A DNA stretch of 64,000 nucleotides. Origin: Volucribacter amazonae (GTDB taxonomy: Bacteria; Pseudomonadota; Gammaproteobacteria; Enterobacterales; Pasteurellaceae). Each line of letters opens with the position of its first letter. The stretch's first letter is position 1. The stretch covers positions 1,923,501-1,987,500 of the forward strand of contig NZ_LWID01000001.1 in assembly GCF_029783845.1 (NCBI RefSeq). Direction: 5' to 3'. A program made the position numbers and the translations under genes. This document shows, in pieces, positions 9,319 through 18,187 of the stretch. Under the pieces are notes generated by a model. That model was not told the DNA's origin, made no database searches, and was given only the letters and a program-made list of their open reading frames with translations.

Positions 9319-9461
9319 AATTACTGGCTTAAAGATTATGCTGATTAAATCGGCAATCAAAACACATTACCAATAAAACCATTGACAACAATAAGAAGAA
9401 AGATTACTATGCATCGGAATTTCAACGAGATAGTCAATGTTGATTATCAACTTCTTTATGC

Positions 9462-9538
9462 GGAGTGGTAGTTCAGCTGGTTAGAATACCTGCCTGTCAC
9501 GCAGGGGGTCGCGGGTTCGAGTCCCGTCCATTCCGCCA
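9462..9538 (+). tRNA. tRNA-Asp (GTC)
   Basis: A 77-nt cloverleaf with encoded CCA. The acceptor stem GGAGTGG pairs with CCATTCC, the anticodon loop is CTGTCAC (anticodon GTC), and the T arm contains GGGTTCGAGTCCC. It is identical, base for base, to the tRNA on the opposite strand at 58151-58227. Confidence 0.97.
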
Positions 9539-9784
9539 ATTTAGCCCCTAATAATTTTCCTGAAAGTCTTAATTTTCTCCTTAAAAATCTCTTGTGTGAT
9601 TTGGTTGGGTTCATTTCATTAATGACTGAGCTCTATAAACTAAAAGGCCCAAGCCATTTAATTTAGATTGAACAGGCTTATTATTGTATAATATATCTAC
9701 TCATGCAATGTTGTTTCAAGCAGATCAAAATTTTTAAAAACCTTGTCAAAATAACATTTCGTTTTTATAAACTATCATCGCATA

Positions 9785-9920
9785 TTGTCTGCCTTGGTTG
9801 GAATGCTGTATTGGCTTGCTTCATCGTATGTCTAATTTGTTTCAATGCTCGGCTATATTTTGTCATAAAAATCTGTGCCTTAATTGGTTGGTGGTTTAGT
9901 CCAACTTTTGGGGCAGATCA
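9785..9920 (-). pseudogene. IS3-family insertion sequence scar (left end and orfA start)
   Basis: On the minus strand the stretch begins TGATCTGCCCCAAAAGTTGG, the type of terminal repeat seen in IS3/IS150-group elements. About 30 bases later an ATG opens MTKYSRALK, the usual beginning of the first transposase frame in that group. After about ten codons the similarity I can recognise stops, and there is no second terminal repeat nearby. A 77-codon frame on the plus strand over the same bases is most likely spurious. The rest of 9539-9973 shows nothing I can assign. Confidence 0.5.
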
Positions 9921-9973
9921 ATCAGGGGATTTTTAAGGGGGAAGGGTTGCAAATATTAAGAATATTGGGAAAA

Positions 9974-10079
9974 TATAGTCATTTCAATTTAAAATAAGAC
10001 AAGGCGGCACGCCGAAGACAGTCCAAAGAGTACGGCGAGGCGTTCCAACACCGTATTATTTTAAAGTGGAGCGACTATA
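9974..10079. repeat. Palindromic intergenic repeat, copy 3 (full length)
   Basis: A 106-bp copy with ends TATAGTCATTTCAATTTAAA and TTTAAAGTGGAGCGACTATA and the full centre (GACAAGGCGGCACGCCGAAG, then AGTACGGCGAGGCG). It has the same length as copy 8 when that copy is read on the other strand, and about 93 of 106 bases agree. It lies between the IS3 scar and the htpG terminator. Confidence 0.9.
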
Positions 10080-10111
10080 AAAAATATCAAAACCAACCGC
10101 ACTTAACTCAG

Positions 10112-10152
10112 GAAAAAATACCCCACTTAACAAGATATTGGAAAGTGGGGCA
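10112..10152 (-). terminator. Terminator of htpG
   Basis: On the minus strand ATGCCCCACTTT pairs with AAGTGGGGTAT, followed by a run of T (complement of the AAAAAA at 10113-10118). It lies 23 bp past the htpG stop. Confidence 0.85.
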
Positions 10153-10174
10153 TGTTTACCTTTATTAATTACTT

Positions 10175-12058
10175 TTAGCCAAGTAACTTATTAACTCGCT
10201 TAATAAAGGCAATTGGATTTTCTAAACTGCCTCGTTCTGCCAACATAGATTGCTCTAATAATAATTCAATCCATTCTACGAATTGTTGTTCATCGGCAAT
10301 ATCTGCAACTTTTTGTACCATTGGGTGGTCTGGGTTTAATTCAAAGGTGTATTTTACCTCTGGGACGCTTTGCCCTGCGGCAGCAAAAAGTTTTGCCATT
10401 TGTGTGGTCATTTGATCATTATCAGTAGAAACCACAGCAGGCGTATCCGTTAAGCGATGAGTTAAACGTACATCTTTCACTCGATCACCTAATAGGTTTT
10501 TCACACGCTCAATAAAGCTGGCAAAAGTTTTATCTTGCTCTTTTTGGTTTTCTTCTTGTTCTTTGTCCGCTAAATCCCCCAAATCTAAGTCCGCTTTGCT
10601 AATGGTTTGTAATGGTTTACCGTCAAATTCGGTTAGATAACTTAACATCCATTCATCAATGCGATCGGATAATAATAAGACCTCAATGCCTTTTTTGTTA
10701 AAAATCTCTAAGTGCGGTGAGTTTTTGGCGGCAATATAGCTATCTGCGGTAATGTAGTAGATTGCTTTTTGTCCCTCTGGCATACGGCTTACATAATCTT
10801 GTAAGGAAACCTTTTGTTCTGAACTATCCTGATGCGTTGAGGCAAAACGCAGTAATTTAGCGATTTCTTCTTTGTTAGCAAAATCTTCCGCTGGACCTTC
10901 TTTTAACACTAAACCGAATTGTTGCCAAAATTCTTGGTATTTTTGTTCATCATCTTTCGCCAATTTTTCTAGCATTTGCAATGAACGTTTGGTTAAGGCC
11001 TTGCGTAAAGCGGCGGTTACTTTATTATCTTGTAAGATTTCTCTTGAAACATTTAGCGGTAAATCATTGCTGTCAATTAAACCTCGCATAAAGCGTAAAT
11101 AATTCGGCATAAATTGCTCGGCATCGTCCATAATAAACACACGCTGTACATAGAGTTTTAAACCATGTTTATGTTCACGATTAAATAAATCCCAAGGGGC
11201 TTTGCTTGGGACATAGAGTAGGCTGGTATATTCTTGTTTTCCCTCAACTTTATTATGTGCCCATAATAAAGGATCGCTGAAATCATGGGTTAAATGTTTA
11301 TAAAATTCTTTATATTCTTCATCAGAAATATCGCTTTTAGCTCTTGTCCACAAGGCTTGGGCTTTGTTAATTTTTTCCCATTTAACACCTGTTTCTTTGC
11401 CTTCATCATCATATTCTTTAGTCAGAATTTCTACCGGTAAACCAATATGATCGGAATATTTGCTGATAATTTCGCGTAAACGCCAGTCGTTTAAAAATTC
11501 TTTTTCGTCCTCACGCAAATGTAAGGTAATTTCAGTACCACGTTGTGGTTTTTCAATATCGGCGACACTGTACTCCCCTTCGCCTGCGGATTCCCAAAGG
11601 ACACCTTTATCAGCTGGTTCGCCAGCGGCGCGGCTTTTTACGGTAACTTTGTCCGCTACAATAAAAGCAGAATAAAAACCTACCCCAAATTGACCGATTA
11701 ATTGGCTATCTTTTGCTTGATCACTGCCGAGGGAGGATAAAAACTCTTTAGTTCCCGATTTGGCAATGGTACCTAAGTTATCAATGATTTGCTCACGCGT
11801 CATACCAATACCATTATCACTAATGGTTAATGTGCCTTTTTGTTCATCAGCACTAATACGCACTTTTAAATCGCCATCACCTTCATAAAGTTCTGGGGCT
11901 GAAAGGGCTTTAAAACGTAATTTATCTGCGGCATCAGAGGCGTTAGAAATTAATTCGCGTAAAAAAATCTCTTTGTTGGAATAAAGAGAATGGATCATTA
12001 ATTGTAGTAATTGTTTGACTTCCGATTGAAAGCCTCTTGTTTCTTGATTTTGACTCAT
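10175..12058 (-). CDS. htpG: Molecular chaperone HtpG (bacterial Hsp90)
   Basis: A 627-residue ATP-dependent chaperone. The GHKL nucleotide-binding fold is clear at the N terminus: ELISNASDAADKLRF with the catalytic Glu at residue 35 and the Mg-binding Asn at 39, then ISDNGIGMT and GQFGVGFYSAFIVADKV. The middle and C-terminal dimerisation domains are complete and length is normal for the family. It acts in the cytoplasm in protein folding and stress recovery. It is monocistronic, with its own terminator downstream. An uptake sequence lies inside the coding region near 10709. Confidence 0.98.
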   Translation of the reverse strand: MSQNQETRGFQSEVKQLLQLMIHSLYSNKEIFLRELISNASDAADKLRFKALSAPELYEGDGDLKVRISADEQKGTLTISDNGIGMTREQIIDNLGTIAKSGTKEFLSSLGSDQAKDSQLIGQFGVGFYSAFIVADKVTVKSRAAGEPADKGVLWESAGEGEYSVADIEKPQRGTEITLHLREDEKEFLNDWRLREIISKYSDHIGLPVEILTKEYDDEGKETGVKWEKINKAQALWTRAKSDISDEEYKEFYKHLTHDFSDPLLWAHNKVEGKQEYTSLLYVPSKAPWDLFNREHKHGLKLYVQRVFIMDDAEQFMPNYLRFMRGLIDSNDLPLNVSREILQDNKVTAALRKALTKRSLQMLEKLAKDDEQKYQEFWQQFGLVLKEGPAEDFANKEEIAKLLRFASTHQDSSEQKVSLQDYVSRMPEGQKAIYYITADSYIAAKNSPHLEIFNKKGIEVLLLSDRIDEWMLSYLTEFDGKPLQTISKADLDLGDLADKEQEENQKEQDKTFASFIERVKNLLGDRVKDVRLTHRLTDTPAVVSTDNDQMTTQMAKLFAAAGQSVPEVKYTFELNPDHPMVQKVADIADEQQFVEWIELLLEQSMLAERGSLENPIAFIKRVNKLLG

Positions 12059-12142
12059 TGTTTTATCCTATATGTTGATTATAAATAAAAGAATACCTAG
12101 CCTATATAGGCATAAAAAATGAAATTTCAAGGATAGTTGTTG

Positions 12143-12240
12143 TATAGTCATTCCACTTTAAAATAATACAGCGTTGGCACGCCTTACTGTTGTGTTCGGC
12201 ATAATACCTACTTATCCTATTTCAAATTAAAGAGACGATA
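12143..12240. repeat. Palindromic intergenic repeat, copy 4
   Basis: A 98-bp copy starting TATAGTCATTCCACTTTAAA and ending ATTTCAAATTAAAGAGACGATA, with GCGTTGGCACGCC in the centre. It lies in the htpG-tktA gap, directly beyond the tktA terminator. Confidence 0.75.
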
Positions 12241-12277
12241 AAAAAATGATCTGTTACTCAAATTAAGTAACAGATCA
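12241..12277 (-). terminator. Terminator of tktA
   Basis: TGATCTGTTACT and AGTAACAGATCA form a perfect 12-bp stem with a 6-base loop. On the minus strand it is followed by TTTTTTT. It lies 29 bp past the tktA stop. Confidence 0.93.
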
Positions 12278-12306
12278 AGAATTTATTTAATAAGTGCGGT
12301 CAGAAA

Positions 12307-14307
12307 TTACAAAATTTCTTTAGCGGTTGCCACCACGTTTTCTACGGTAAAGCCGAACAGTTTGAATAACTCATCGGCTGGGGCGGATTCGCCAAAGCTA
12401 TGCATACCAATCACACGTCCCTCAAAGCCAACGTATTTATACCACGCATCGGTAATACCAGCCTCAATAGCGATACGTTTGGTTACTTCTTTTGGTAATA
12501 CCTGTTGCTTATAGTTTTCATCTTGACGATCAAATACATTGGTACAAGGTAAAGAAACTACACGCACTTTTTTGCCTTCAGCGGTTAATTGCTCAAAGGC
12601 TTTTACGGCTAATTCCACTTCTGAACCTGTGGCGATTAAAATCAATTCAGGTTTGCCCTCAGCACAATCTTTTAAGATATAACCCCCACGAGCCACATCA
12701 ACAAGCTGTTGGCTATCACGCTGTTGTTGAGCCAAATTTTGGCGAGTGAAAATTAACGCACTTGGACCAGCTTTACGCTCAACCGCCTGTTGCCATGCAA
12801 TGGCTGACTCTACTTGATCGCAAGGACGCCAAGTGTCTAAATTTGGTATTAAGCGTAATGATGCTGTTTGTTCTACAGGTTGATGAGTTGGACCGTCTTC
12901 GCCTAAACCAATGGAATCGTGGGTGTAAACAAAGAGGACACGTTGTTTCATTAATGCCGCCATACGCACTGCATTATGAGCGTATTCATAGAACATTAAG
13001 AAGGTTGCACCGTAAGGAATAAAGCCACCATGTAAAGCAATACCATTCATAATGGCAGACATACCAAATTCACGTACACCGTAATTAATGTAGTTACCAT
13101 CAACATTTTCCGTAGCACGCAGTGGTCTTGAACCAGACCATAGGGTTAAGTTAGACCCCGCTAAGTCCGCAGAACCGCCTAAAAATTCAGGTAAAACTGG
13201 GGCATAAGCCTCAATGGCATTTTGAGAGGCTTTACGGCTAGCAATCGCCGCAGGATTCGCTTGTAATTTTTCAATAAAGGCTTGAGAATGATCCGCCCAA
13301 TTTGCTGGTAATTCACCACTAATACGGCGTTTAAATTCAGCAGCTAATTCAGGATAAGCCTGTTCATAAGCAGCGAATTTTTGTTGCCAAGCTTGTTCTG
13401 CAGCTTGACCTTGTTGTTTCGCGTCCCATTGAGCATAAATATCATCAGGAATTTCAAATGGGGCATATTGCCAACCTAAATATTCACGTGCTGCGGCAAT
13501 TTCTGCATCACCTAATGGTGCACCGTGGCAATCGTGCGAGTTTTGTTTATTTGGCGAACCATAGCCAATAATGGTTTTACAAATAATTAAGGTTGGTTTG
13601 TCTTTTTCAGCTTGAGCCTGTTTAACCGCTTGAGCTATTTGCTCTGGATTATGTCCATCAATGGCTGGGATCACTTGCCAACCATAAGCCTCAAAACGTT
13701 TTTGCGTATCATCAGTAAACCAACCGTCCACATGTCCATCAATGGAAATATTATTGTCATCATAGAAGGCAATTAATTTCCCCAAACCTAGAGTTCCAGC
13801 TAATGAACAAGCCTCGTGGGAAACGCCTTCCATTAAGCAACCATCGCCAAGGAAAACATAAGTATAGTGATCAACAATATCATGTCCGCTACGGTTAAAT
13901 TGAGCAGCTAAGGTTTTTTCCGCAATCGCCATACCCACCGCATTGGTAATCCCTTGTCCTAAAGGACCTGTAGTGGTTTCTACGCCGGGGGCATAGCCGT
14001 ATTCAGGGTGTCCCGGTGTTTTAGAATGTAATTGACGGAATTGTTTTAAATCTTCAATGGAAAGATCATAGCCTGTCAAATGCAATAAACTATAAATTAA
14101 CATTGAACCGTGTCCATTAGATAACACAAAGCGGTCACGATCAGCCCATTGTGGATTGGTTGGATTATGTTTGAGAAAATCACGCCATAATACTTCGGCA
14201 ATATCCGCCATTCCCATTGGTGCACCGGGGTGTCCAGATTTTGCCTTTTGTACTGCGTCCATACTTAAAAAGCGAATTGCATTCGCCAACACTTTACGGT
14301 TAGCCAT
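12307..14307 (-). CDS. tktA: Transketolase
   Basis: A 666-residue thiamine-diphosphate enzyme of the non-oxidative pentose phosphate pathway. The N-terminal domain has SGHPGAPMGMADIAEVLW and the cofactor motif GDGCLMEGVSHEACSLAGTLGL...NNISIDG. The pyrimidine domain has REFGMSAIMNGIALHGG, and the C-terminal domain is complete. Length equals that of the E. coli enzyme. An AGGAGT ribosome site precedes the ATG. It is a single-gene unit: strong terminator downstream, and a 422-bp gap upstream shared with the divergent secretion operon. Confidence 0.98.
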   Translation of the reverse strand: MANRKVLANAIRFLSMDAVQKAKSGHPGAPMGMADIAEVLWRDFLKHNPTNPQWADRDRFVLSNGHGSMLIYSLLHLTGYDLSIEDLKQFRQLHSKTPGHPEYGYAPGVETTTGPLGQGITNAVGMAIAEKTLAAQFNRSGHDIVDHYTYVFLGDGCLMEGVSHEACSLAGTLGLGKLIAFYDDNNISIDGHVDGWFTDDTQKRFEAYGWQVIPAIDGHNPEQIAQAVKQAQAEKDKPTLIICKTIIGYGSPNKQNSHDCHGAPLGDAEIAAAREYLGWQYAPFEIPDDIYAQWDAKQQGQAAEQAWQQKFAAYEQAYPELAAEFKRRISGELPANWADHSQAFIEKLQANPAAIASRKASQNAIEAYAPVLPEFLGGSADLAGSNLTLWSGSRPLRATENVDGNYINYGVREFGMSAIMNGIALHGGFIPYGATFLMFYEYAHNAVRMAALMKQRVLFVYTHDSIGLGEDGPTHQPVEQTASLRLIPNLDTWRPCDQVESAIAWQQAVERKAGPSALIFTRQNLAQQQRDSQQLVDVARGGYILKDCAEGKPELILIATGSEVELAVKAFEQLTAEGKKVRVVSLPCTNVFDRQDENYKQQVLPKEVTKRIAIEAGITDAWYKYVGFEGRVIGMHSFGESAPADELFKLFGFTVENVVATAKEIL

Positions 14308-14729
14308 ATTAACTCCTTATAAAGAAATATGATGATGTGTCAAAAATTTCTTTGATTGTACACTATTTAGGAGATAATGTACTGCGATTAATGTAATTTG
14401 TTTTGCCTGTTGATGGTGTGATTTTTACTTACCCACTATTTTCCTTCCGTTGATGAACGTCTTTGTTGCAATAACCAATTTATTACTGTGGGGCTATCAA
14501 ATTCTATTTAGCCTTTAAAAGTATTATGTTTTGCAGAGTAAAAATCTATCATACTTTTCCCTTACACCTCATTACTTAAAACTTACTTAATCTTACCAAG
14601 AAGTAATTTTGCACACATTATTGTCATCCTATTTTTAACTCTCTCTTGCAGTTATTGTCTATTTGCTATATATTCCCCCACTGATTAAAATGAGTGTTGA
14701 TAAGCTTGTTAACTTAGATAGGTATAATT
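14308..14729. other. Intergenic region between tktA and the secretion operon
   Basis: A 422-bp divergent gap, strongly AT-rich. It must hold promoters for tktA and for the type I secretion genes, but I see no operator, RNA or repeat that stands out. A TATAAT lies only one base before the first secretion ATG (14723-14728), too close for a normal leadered transcript and possibly fortuitous. Confidence 0.5.
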
Positions 14730-15980
14730 ATGAAACTTTCCTCTTTTACTCACTTAAATAAGCTATTATTTTGTTTACCTTTTTTACTTTTTTTACCTAA
14801 AGGTACAACCAACGAAACGGTTTTAAAAGATGTGATCAAACGTTCTTTAAGCCAAGATCCTAAGGTATTGTTAGCACAAAGTGAGAAAATGATTGCAGAA
14901 AGTCAGGTTGAACAAGAAAAATCTGATCATTACCCACAGATTTCTACTTTTGTGCAACAAAATATGCACCAATATCATCGTTATTCTTCAACAGAAGCCT
15001 CCAAATTTGTACCGGGAGCACAACTTTCGTTGAATTTATATTCTTTTGGAGCAATAGATAAGCGGGTAAAAGAGGCAAAATCTAAGCGATTATTAAGTGA
15101 ATTTAATATTGAACAAACTCAGGAAGAGGTAGCTTATCGAGTAACCGAGCTATATTTAATGGCATTAAGTAGCTCGGAGCAGTTAGAAGTATTAAAGCAG
15201 GCTCATCAGCGTATCAATCAGATTATTAAGGATATTAATGTAATTTCCGATAATGATATTGGGCGTCAATCAGAATTAGTACAGGCTCAATCGCGTAAAT
15301 ATGAAGTTGAGCAACAGATGAATGCGGTACAACGTGAAATTGATAGCAATATTAACCGTTTAGTTCGTTATGCTAAACGAGATTTAGCCAGCAAAGATAT
15401 TCGTGATCCTTTTAGTAAATTGAACTTACAAACACTCAAACAACGTTATGGGACAGATAAAATAAACCCTCGTATTAAATCTTCTGAGCAACAAGTAGAA
15501 GTGGCTAAGGCGGGAATTGAGGCAAGCAAAGCAAGTAGATTGCCAAAATTGGATTTTGTTGCACAGGCAACCCGTGATGATCGTGTGGTTTATTTAAATA
15601 TGTCTTGGGATATTTACAATCGCCGTAATAATTACAATGTGCAAGAAAATGTTGAGCGTTTAGTTTCAGCGGAAAGTGAATTAGAAGATGCGAATTTAGA
15701 AATTGCCGAACAAAAGGCACTTTCATTAATTAATTTTGAACAATATCAAAAACACGTCAATATTCTTAACCAACAAATTAAATCACAAAAAGAAGTGATT
15801 GATTTTTATAAATTGCAATTCTCTATTGCTAAACGTACCCTATTGGAATTGCTCAATGCAGAGAATGAACTTTTATCAGCGCAGCTGTCTAAAGTCAATT
15901 CACAATATCAAGTACGCCATGCTGTGCTAGATTATCTCTATGCACAAGGTGCTTTAAAACAATGGGTTGATGAAAAATAA
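14730..15980 (+). CDS. TolC-like outer-membrane channel of a type I secretion system
   Basis: A 416-residue outer-membrane efflux protein. It begins with a signal-type hydrophobic stretch (LLFCLPFLLFLP) and then shows the two-fold helical hairpin pattern of TolC relatives: long Gln/Glu-rich coiled-coil helices around residues 120-210 and 320-400, with IKRSLSQDPKVLLAQSEKMIAESQ at the start. It is immediately followed by an ABC exporter and a membrane-fusion protein, so the three make one trans-envelope machine. The arrangement resembles LapE/AggA of adhesin exporters. A weak ribosome site (GATAGG) precedes the ATG. Confidence 0.85.
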   Translation: MKLSSFTHLNKLLFCLPFLLFLPKGTTNETVLKDVIKRSLSQDPKVLLAQSEKMIAESQVEQEKSDHYPQISTFVQQNMHQYHRYSSTEASKFVPGAQLSLNLYSFGAIDKRVKEAKSKRLLSEFNIEQTQEEVAYRVTELYLMALSSSEQLEVLKQAHQRINQIIKDINVISDNDIGRQSELVQAQSRKYEVEQQMNAVQREIDSNINRLVRYAKRDLASKDIRDPFSKLNLQTLKQRYGTDKINPRIKSSEQQVEVAKAGIEASKASRLPKLDFVAQATRDDRVVYLNMSWDIYNRRNNYNVQENVERLVSAESELEDANLEIAEQKALSLINFEQYQKHVNILNQQIKSQKEVIDFYKLQFSIAKRTLLELLNAENELLSAQLSKVNSQYQVRHAVLDYLYAQGALKQWVDEK

Positions 15981-16002
15981 TTAATAAATTAAGTTGTAAA
16001 AA

Positions 16003-18162
16003 ATGAAAAGTATTTTTGAACAAATTGCCTTGGCGACCCAATATTTGGGGACGCCTATTTCCGTTTCCACTTTAGCCGCAAATACTGTGCGTAAAGTGGG
16101 TAATAGTGCAGATTTTTCTGGTTTATGTGAATTTCTACGTGCAGAGGGATTTGATAATAATATTTCAGAACGTGCTTTAGCGGATATTCCTTCTTTAGCC
16201 ATGCCCGTTATTGCGATTTTGCATAATCAAGAAGCTGTTTTAATTACCGAAATCAATACCAATGATCAAGGACAACGAATCTATCGTATTATGCAAGAGG
16301 GCAACCTGTTTACCGATGTAAGTGCGGAGGAATTAGCCACTAAATATGCAGGTTATTGTTGGTTTATTAAACCCAAAGTGATTCAAGATGTACGTTCTGA
16401 ATTACCTGAATATGAATTACCAAAATCTTGGTTTTTCAAAATTATTTGGCGTTTTAAACCTTATTATTATCAGGTCATCATTGCTACTTTTATGATTAAT
16501 GTTTTAGCATTAATTAGCTCGTTATATGTGATGAATGTTTATGACCGCGTGATCCCTAATCAAGCCTACGCCACCTTATGGGTACTGAGTATTGGGGTGG
16601 TATTAGCCATTTTCTTTGAATTTATTGCTAAAACCTTGCGAGGGCATTTAACAGATATTGCGGGTAAAAAAGCCGATTTAATTATTAGTGCCATGCTATT
16701 TAGACGAGTTATGGCATTGCGTATGCAAGAAAAGCCCATGTCATCAGGATCTTATGCCAATAACCTGCGTGATTTTGAATCGGTACGGGAGTTTTTAACC
16801 AGCGCCAGTTTATTAACCTTAATTGATTTACCTTTTTTACTGTTATTTATTACCGTAATTAGCCTTGTGGCAGGTAAATTAGCTATTATCCCAGCCATTA
16901 TCATTCCTTTAGTTATCTTGGTAGGATTACTGGCACAAATTCCTCTTTCTAAAGCCATTAATGAATCTATGCGTGAATCCTCGCAACGCCAAGGGCTTGC
17001 AGTAGAAGCGGTGGAAGGCTTAGAAACCTTAAAAAATAACAATGCCATGCTATGGGCACAACAACGTTGGGATCACTATACCGCCAAAAGCTCTTATTCT
17101 GCCATTAAGGTCAAAGATATTAGTAACTTTGTGATTAATACCGTTACCGCCTTACAACAGCTTAATACCGTATTATTAGTGGTTTATGGCACTTACTTGA
17201 TTCATAGCGAAGATGTGGCAAGCCGTATTACCATGGGGGCATTAATCGCGGCGGTGATTCTTTCTGGACGAGCTTTATCGCCACTCGGACAAATTGCAGG
17301 CTTAGCCATTCGTTTCCAACAGGCTTGGATTGCATTAAAAGGCGTGGAAATGATTGTGCAAAAGCCAATTGAGAAATCTAGCGATCGTGAATATTTAAGC
17401 CTAAAACAAGTGAAGGGTAATTTAAATTTTGCCAATGTGAGCTTTAAATATGATGAAGAAAATAATGCCGTATTAGATCAATTTAACCTCAGTATTCGTG
17501 AGGGAGAAAAAGTAGCCATCATTGGTAAAATTGGTAGCGGTAAATCCACCGCCCTTAAATTAGCCGTAAACCAATATAGCCCAACCAGCGGTACAATCAG
17601 CTTAGACGGCATTAATTTACAACAGCTTGATCCTTATTTCTTACGCAATCAAGTATTATTACTTGAACAAAAACCACGCTTATTCTTGGGAACACTCAGA
17701 GAGAATTTAGATATTTCTCGTGTTGATGGGTTTTCTAATGATCAAACCCTATTATTTGCCTTACAACGTTTAGGTTTATTAGAAATGGTCAGAAACCACC
17801 CGAAAGGCTTAGATATGCCGTTAGGCGAAGATGGCTTAGGCTTATCTGGGGGACAACGTCAAGCAGTGGCGTTAGCGCGTATGATGTTACGAGATCCTAA
17901 AGTGGTATTATTAGATGAACCGACGACAGGCTTTGACCAATTCCATGAAAATCAAGCCATTGCTGCCATTGATACTTGGGCAAGAAACCGCACTTTAGTG
18001 ATTGTTACCCATAGACCACAAGTGTTACGCTTAGTTAATCGTATCGTTGTGGTTGACAAAGGGAAAGTGATTATGGACGGTCCAAGAGATGCGGTGTTGG
18101 CAAAACTCAATGAAAAGCCAGACACTTCGCCAACAGAAGCGAAGCAAACGGAAAGCCATTAA
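16003..18162 (+). CDS. Type I secretion ABC transporter (LapB/LssB-like)
   Basis: A 719-residue inner-membrane exporter. Residues 1-125 form a C39-like domain, but the catalytic cysteine motif of true C39 peptidases is absent, as in RTX/adhesin exporters that do not cleave a leader. A membrane domain of about six segments follows (roughly 150-430), then the ATPase: Walker A GKIGSGKST at about 508, signature LSGGQRQ at about 614, Walker B LLDEP with D638/E639, and the switch His at about 670. It lies 22 bases after the channel gene and 25 before the fusion-protein gene. The substrate is probably a large repeat adhesin or RTX protein, which is not in this window. Confidence 0.92.
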   Translation: MKSIFEQIALATQYLGTPISVSTLAANTVRKVGNSADFSGLCEFLRAEGFDNNISERALADIPSLAMPVIAILHNQEAVLITEINTNDQGQRIYRIMQEGNLFTDVSAEELATKYAGYCWFIKPKVIQDVRSELPEYELPKSWFFKIIWRFKPYYYQVIIATFMINVLALISSLYVMNVYDRVIPNQAYATLWVLSIGVVLAIFFEFIAKTLRGHLTDIAGKKADLIISAMLFRRVMALRMQEKPMSSGSYANNLRDFESVREFLTSASLLTLIDLPFLLLFITVISLVAGKLAIIPAIIIPLVILVGLLAQIPLSKAINESMRESSQRQGLAVEAVEGLETLKNNNAMLWAQQRWDHYTAKSSYSAIKVKDISNFVINTVTALQQLNTVLLVVYGTYLIHSEDVASRITMGALIAAVILSGRALSPLGQIAGLAIRFQQAWIALKGVEMIVQKPIEKSSDREYLSLKQVKGNLNFANVSFKYDEENNAVLDQFNLSIREGEKVAIIGKIGSGKSTALKLAVNQYSPTSGTISLDGINLQQLDPYFLRNQVLLLEQKPRLFLGTLRENLDISRVDGFSNDQTLLFALQRLGLLEMVRNHPKGLDMPLGEDGLGLSGGQRQAVALARMMLRDPKVVLLDEPTTGFDQFHENQAIAAIDTWARNRTLVIVTHRPQVLRLVNRIVVVDKGKVIMDGPRDAVLAKLNEKPDTSPTEAKQTESH

Positions 18163-18187
18163 TGAATAAGCATAAAGAAGTACAAAA

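Noticed and set aside
9703..9936. 77-codon open frame after tRNA-Asp
   Set aside because: It lies antisense over an IS3-type end, has no ribosome site and no recognisable domain, so it is most likely chance.
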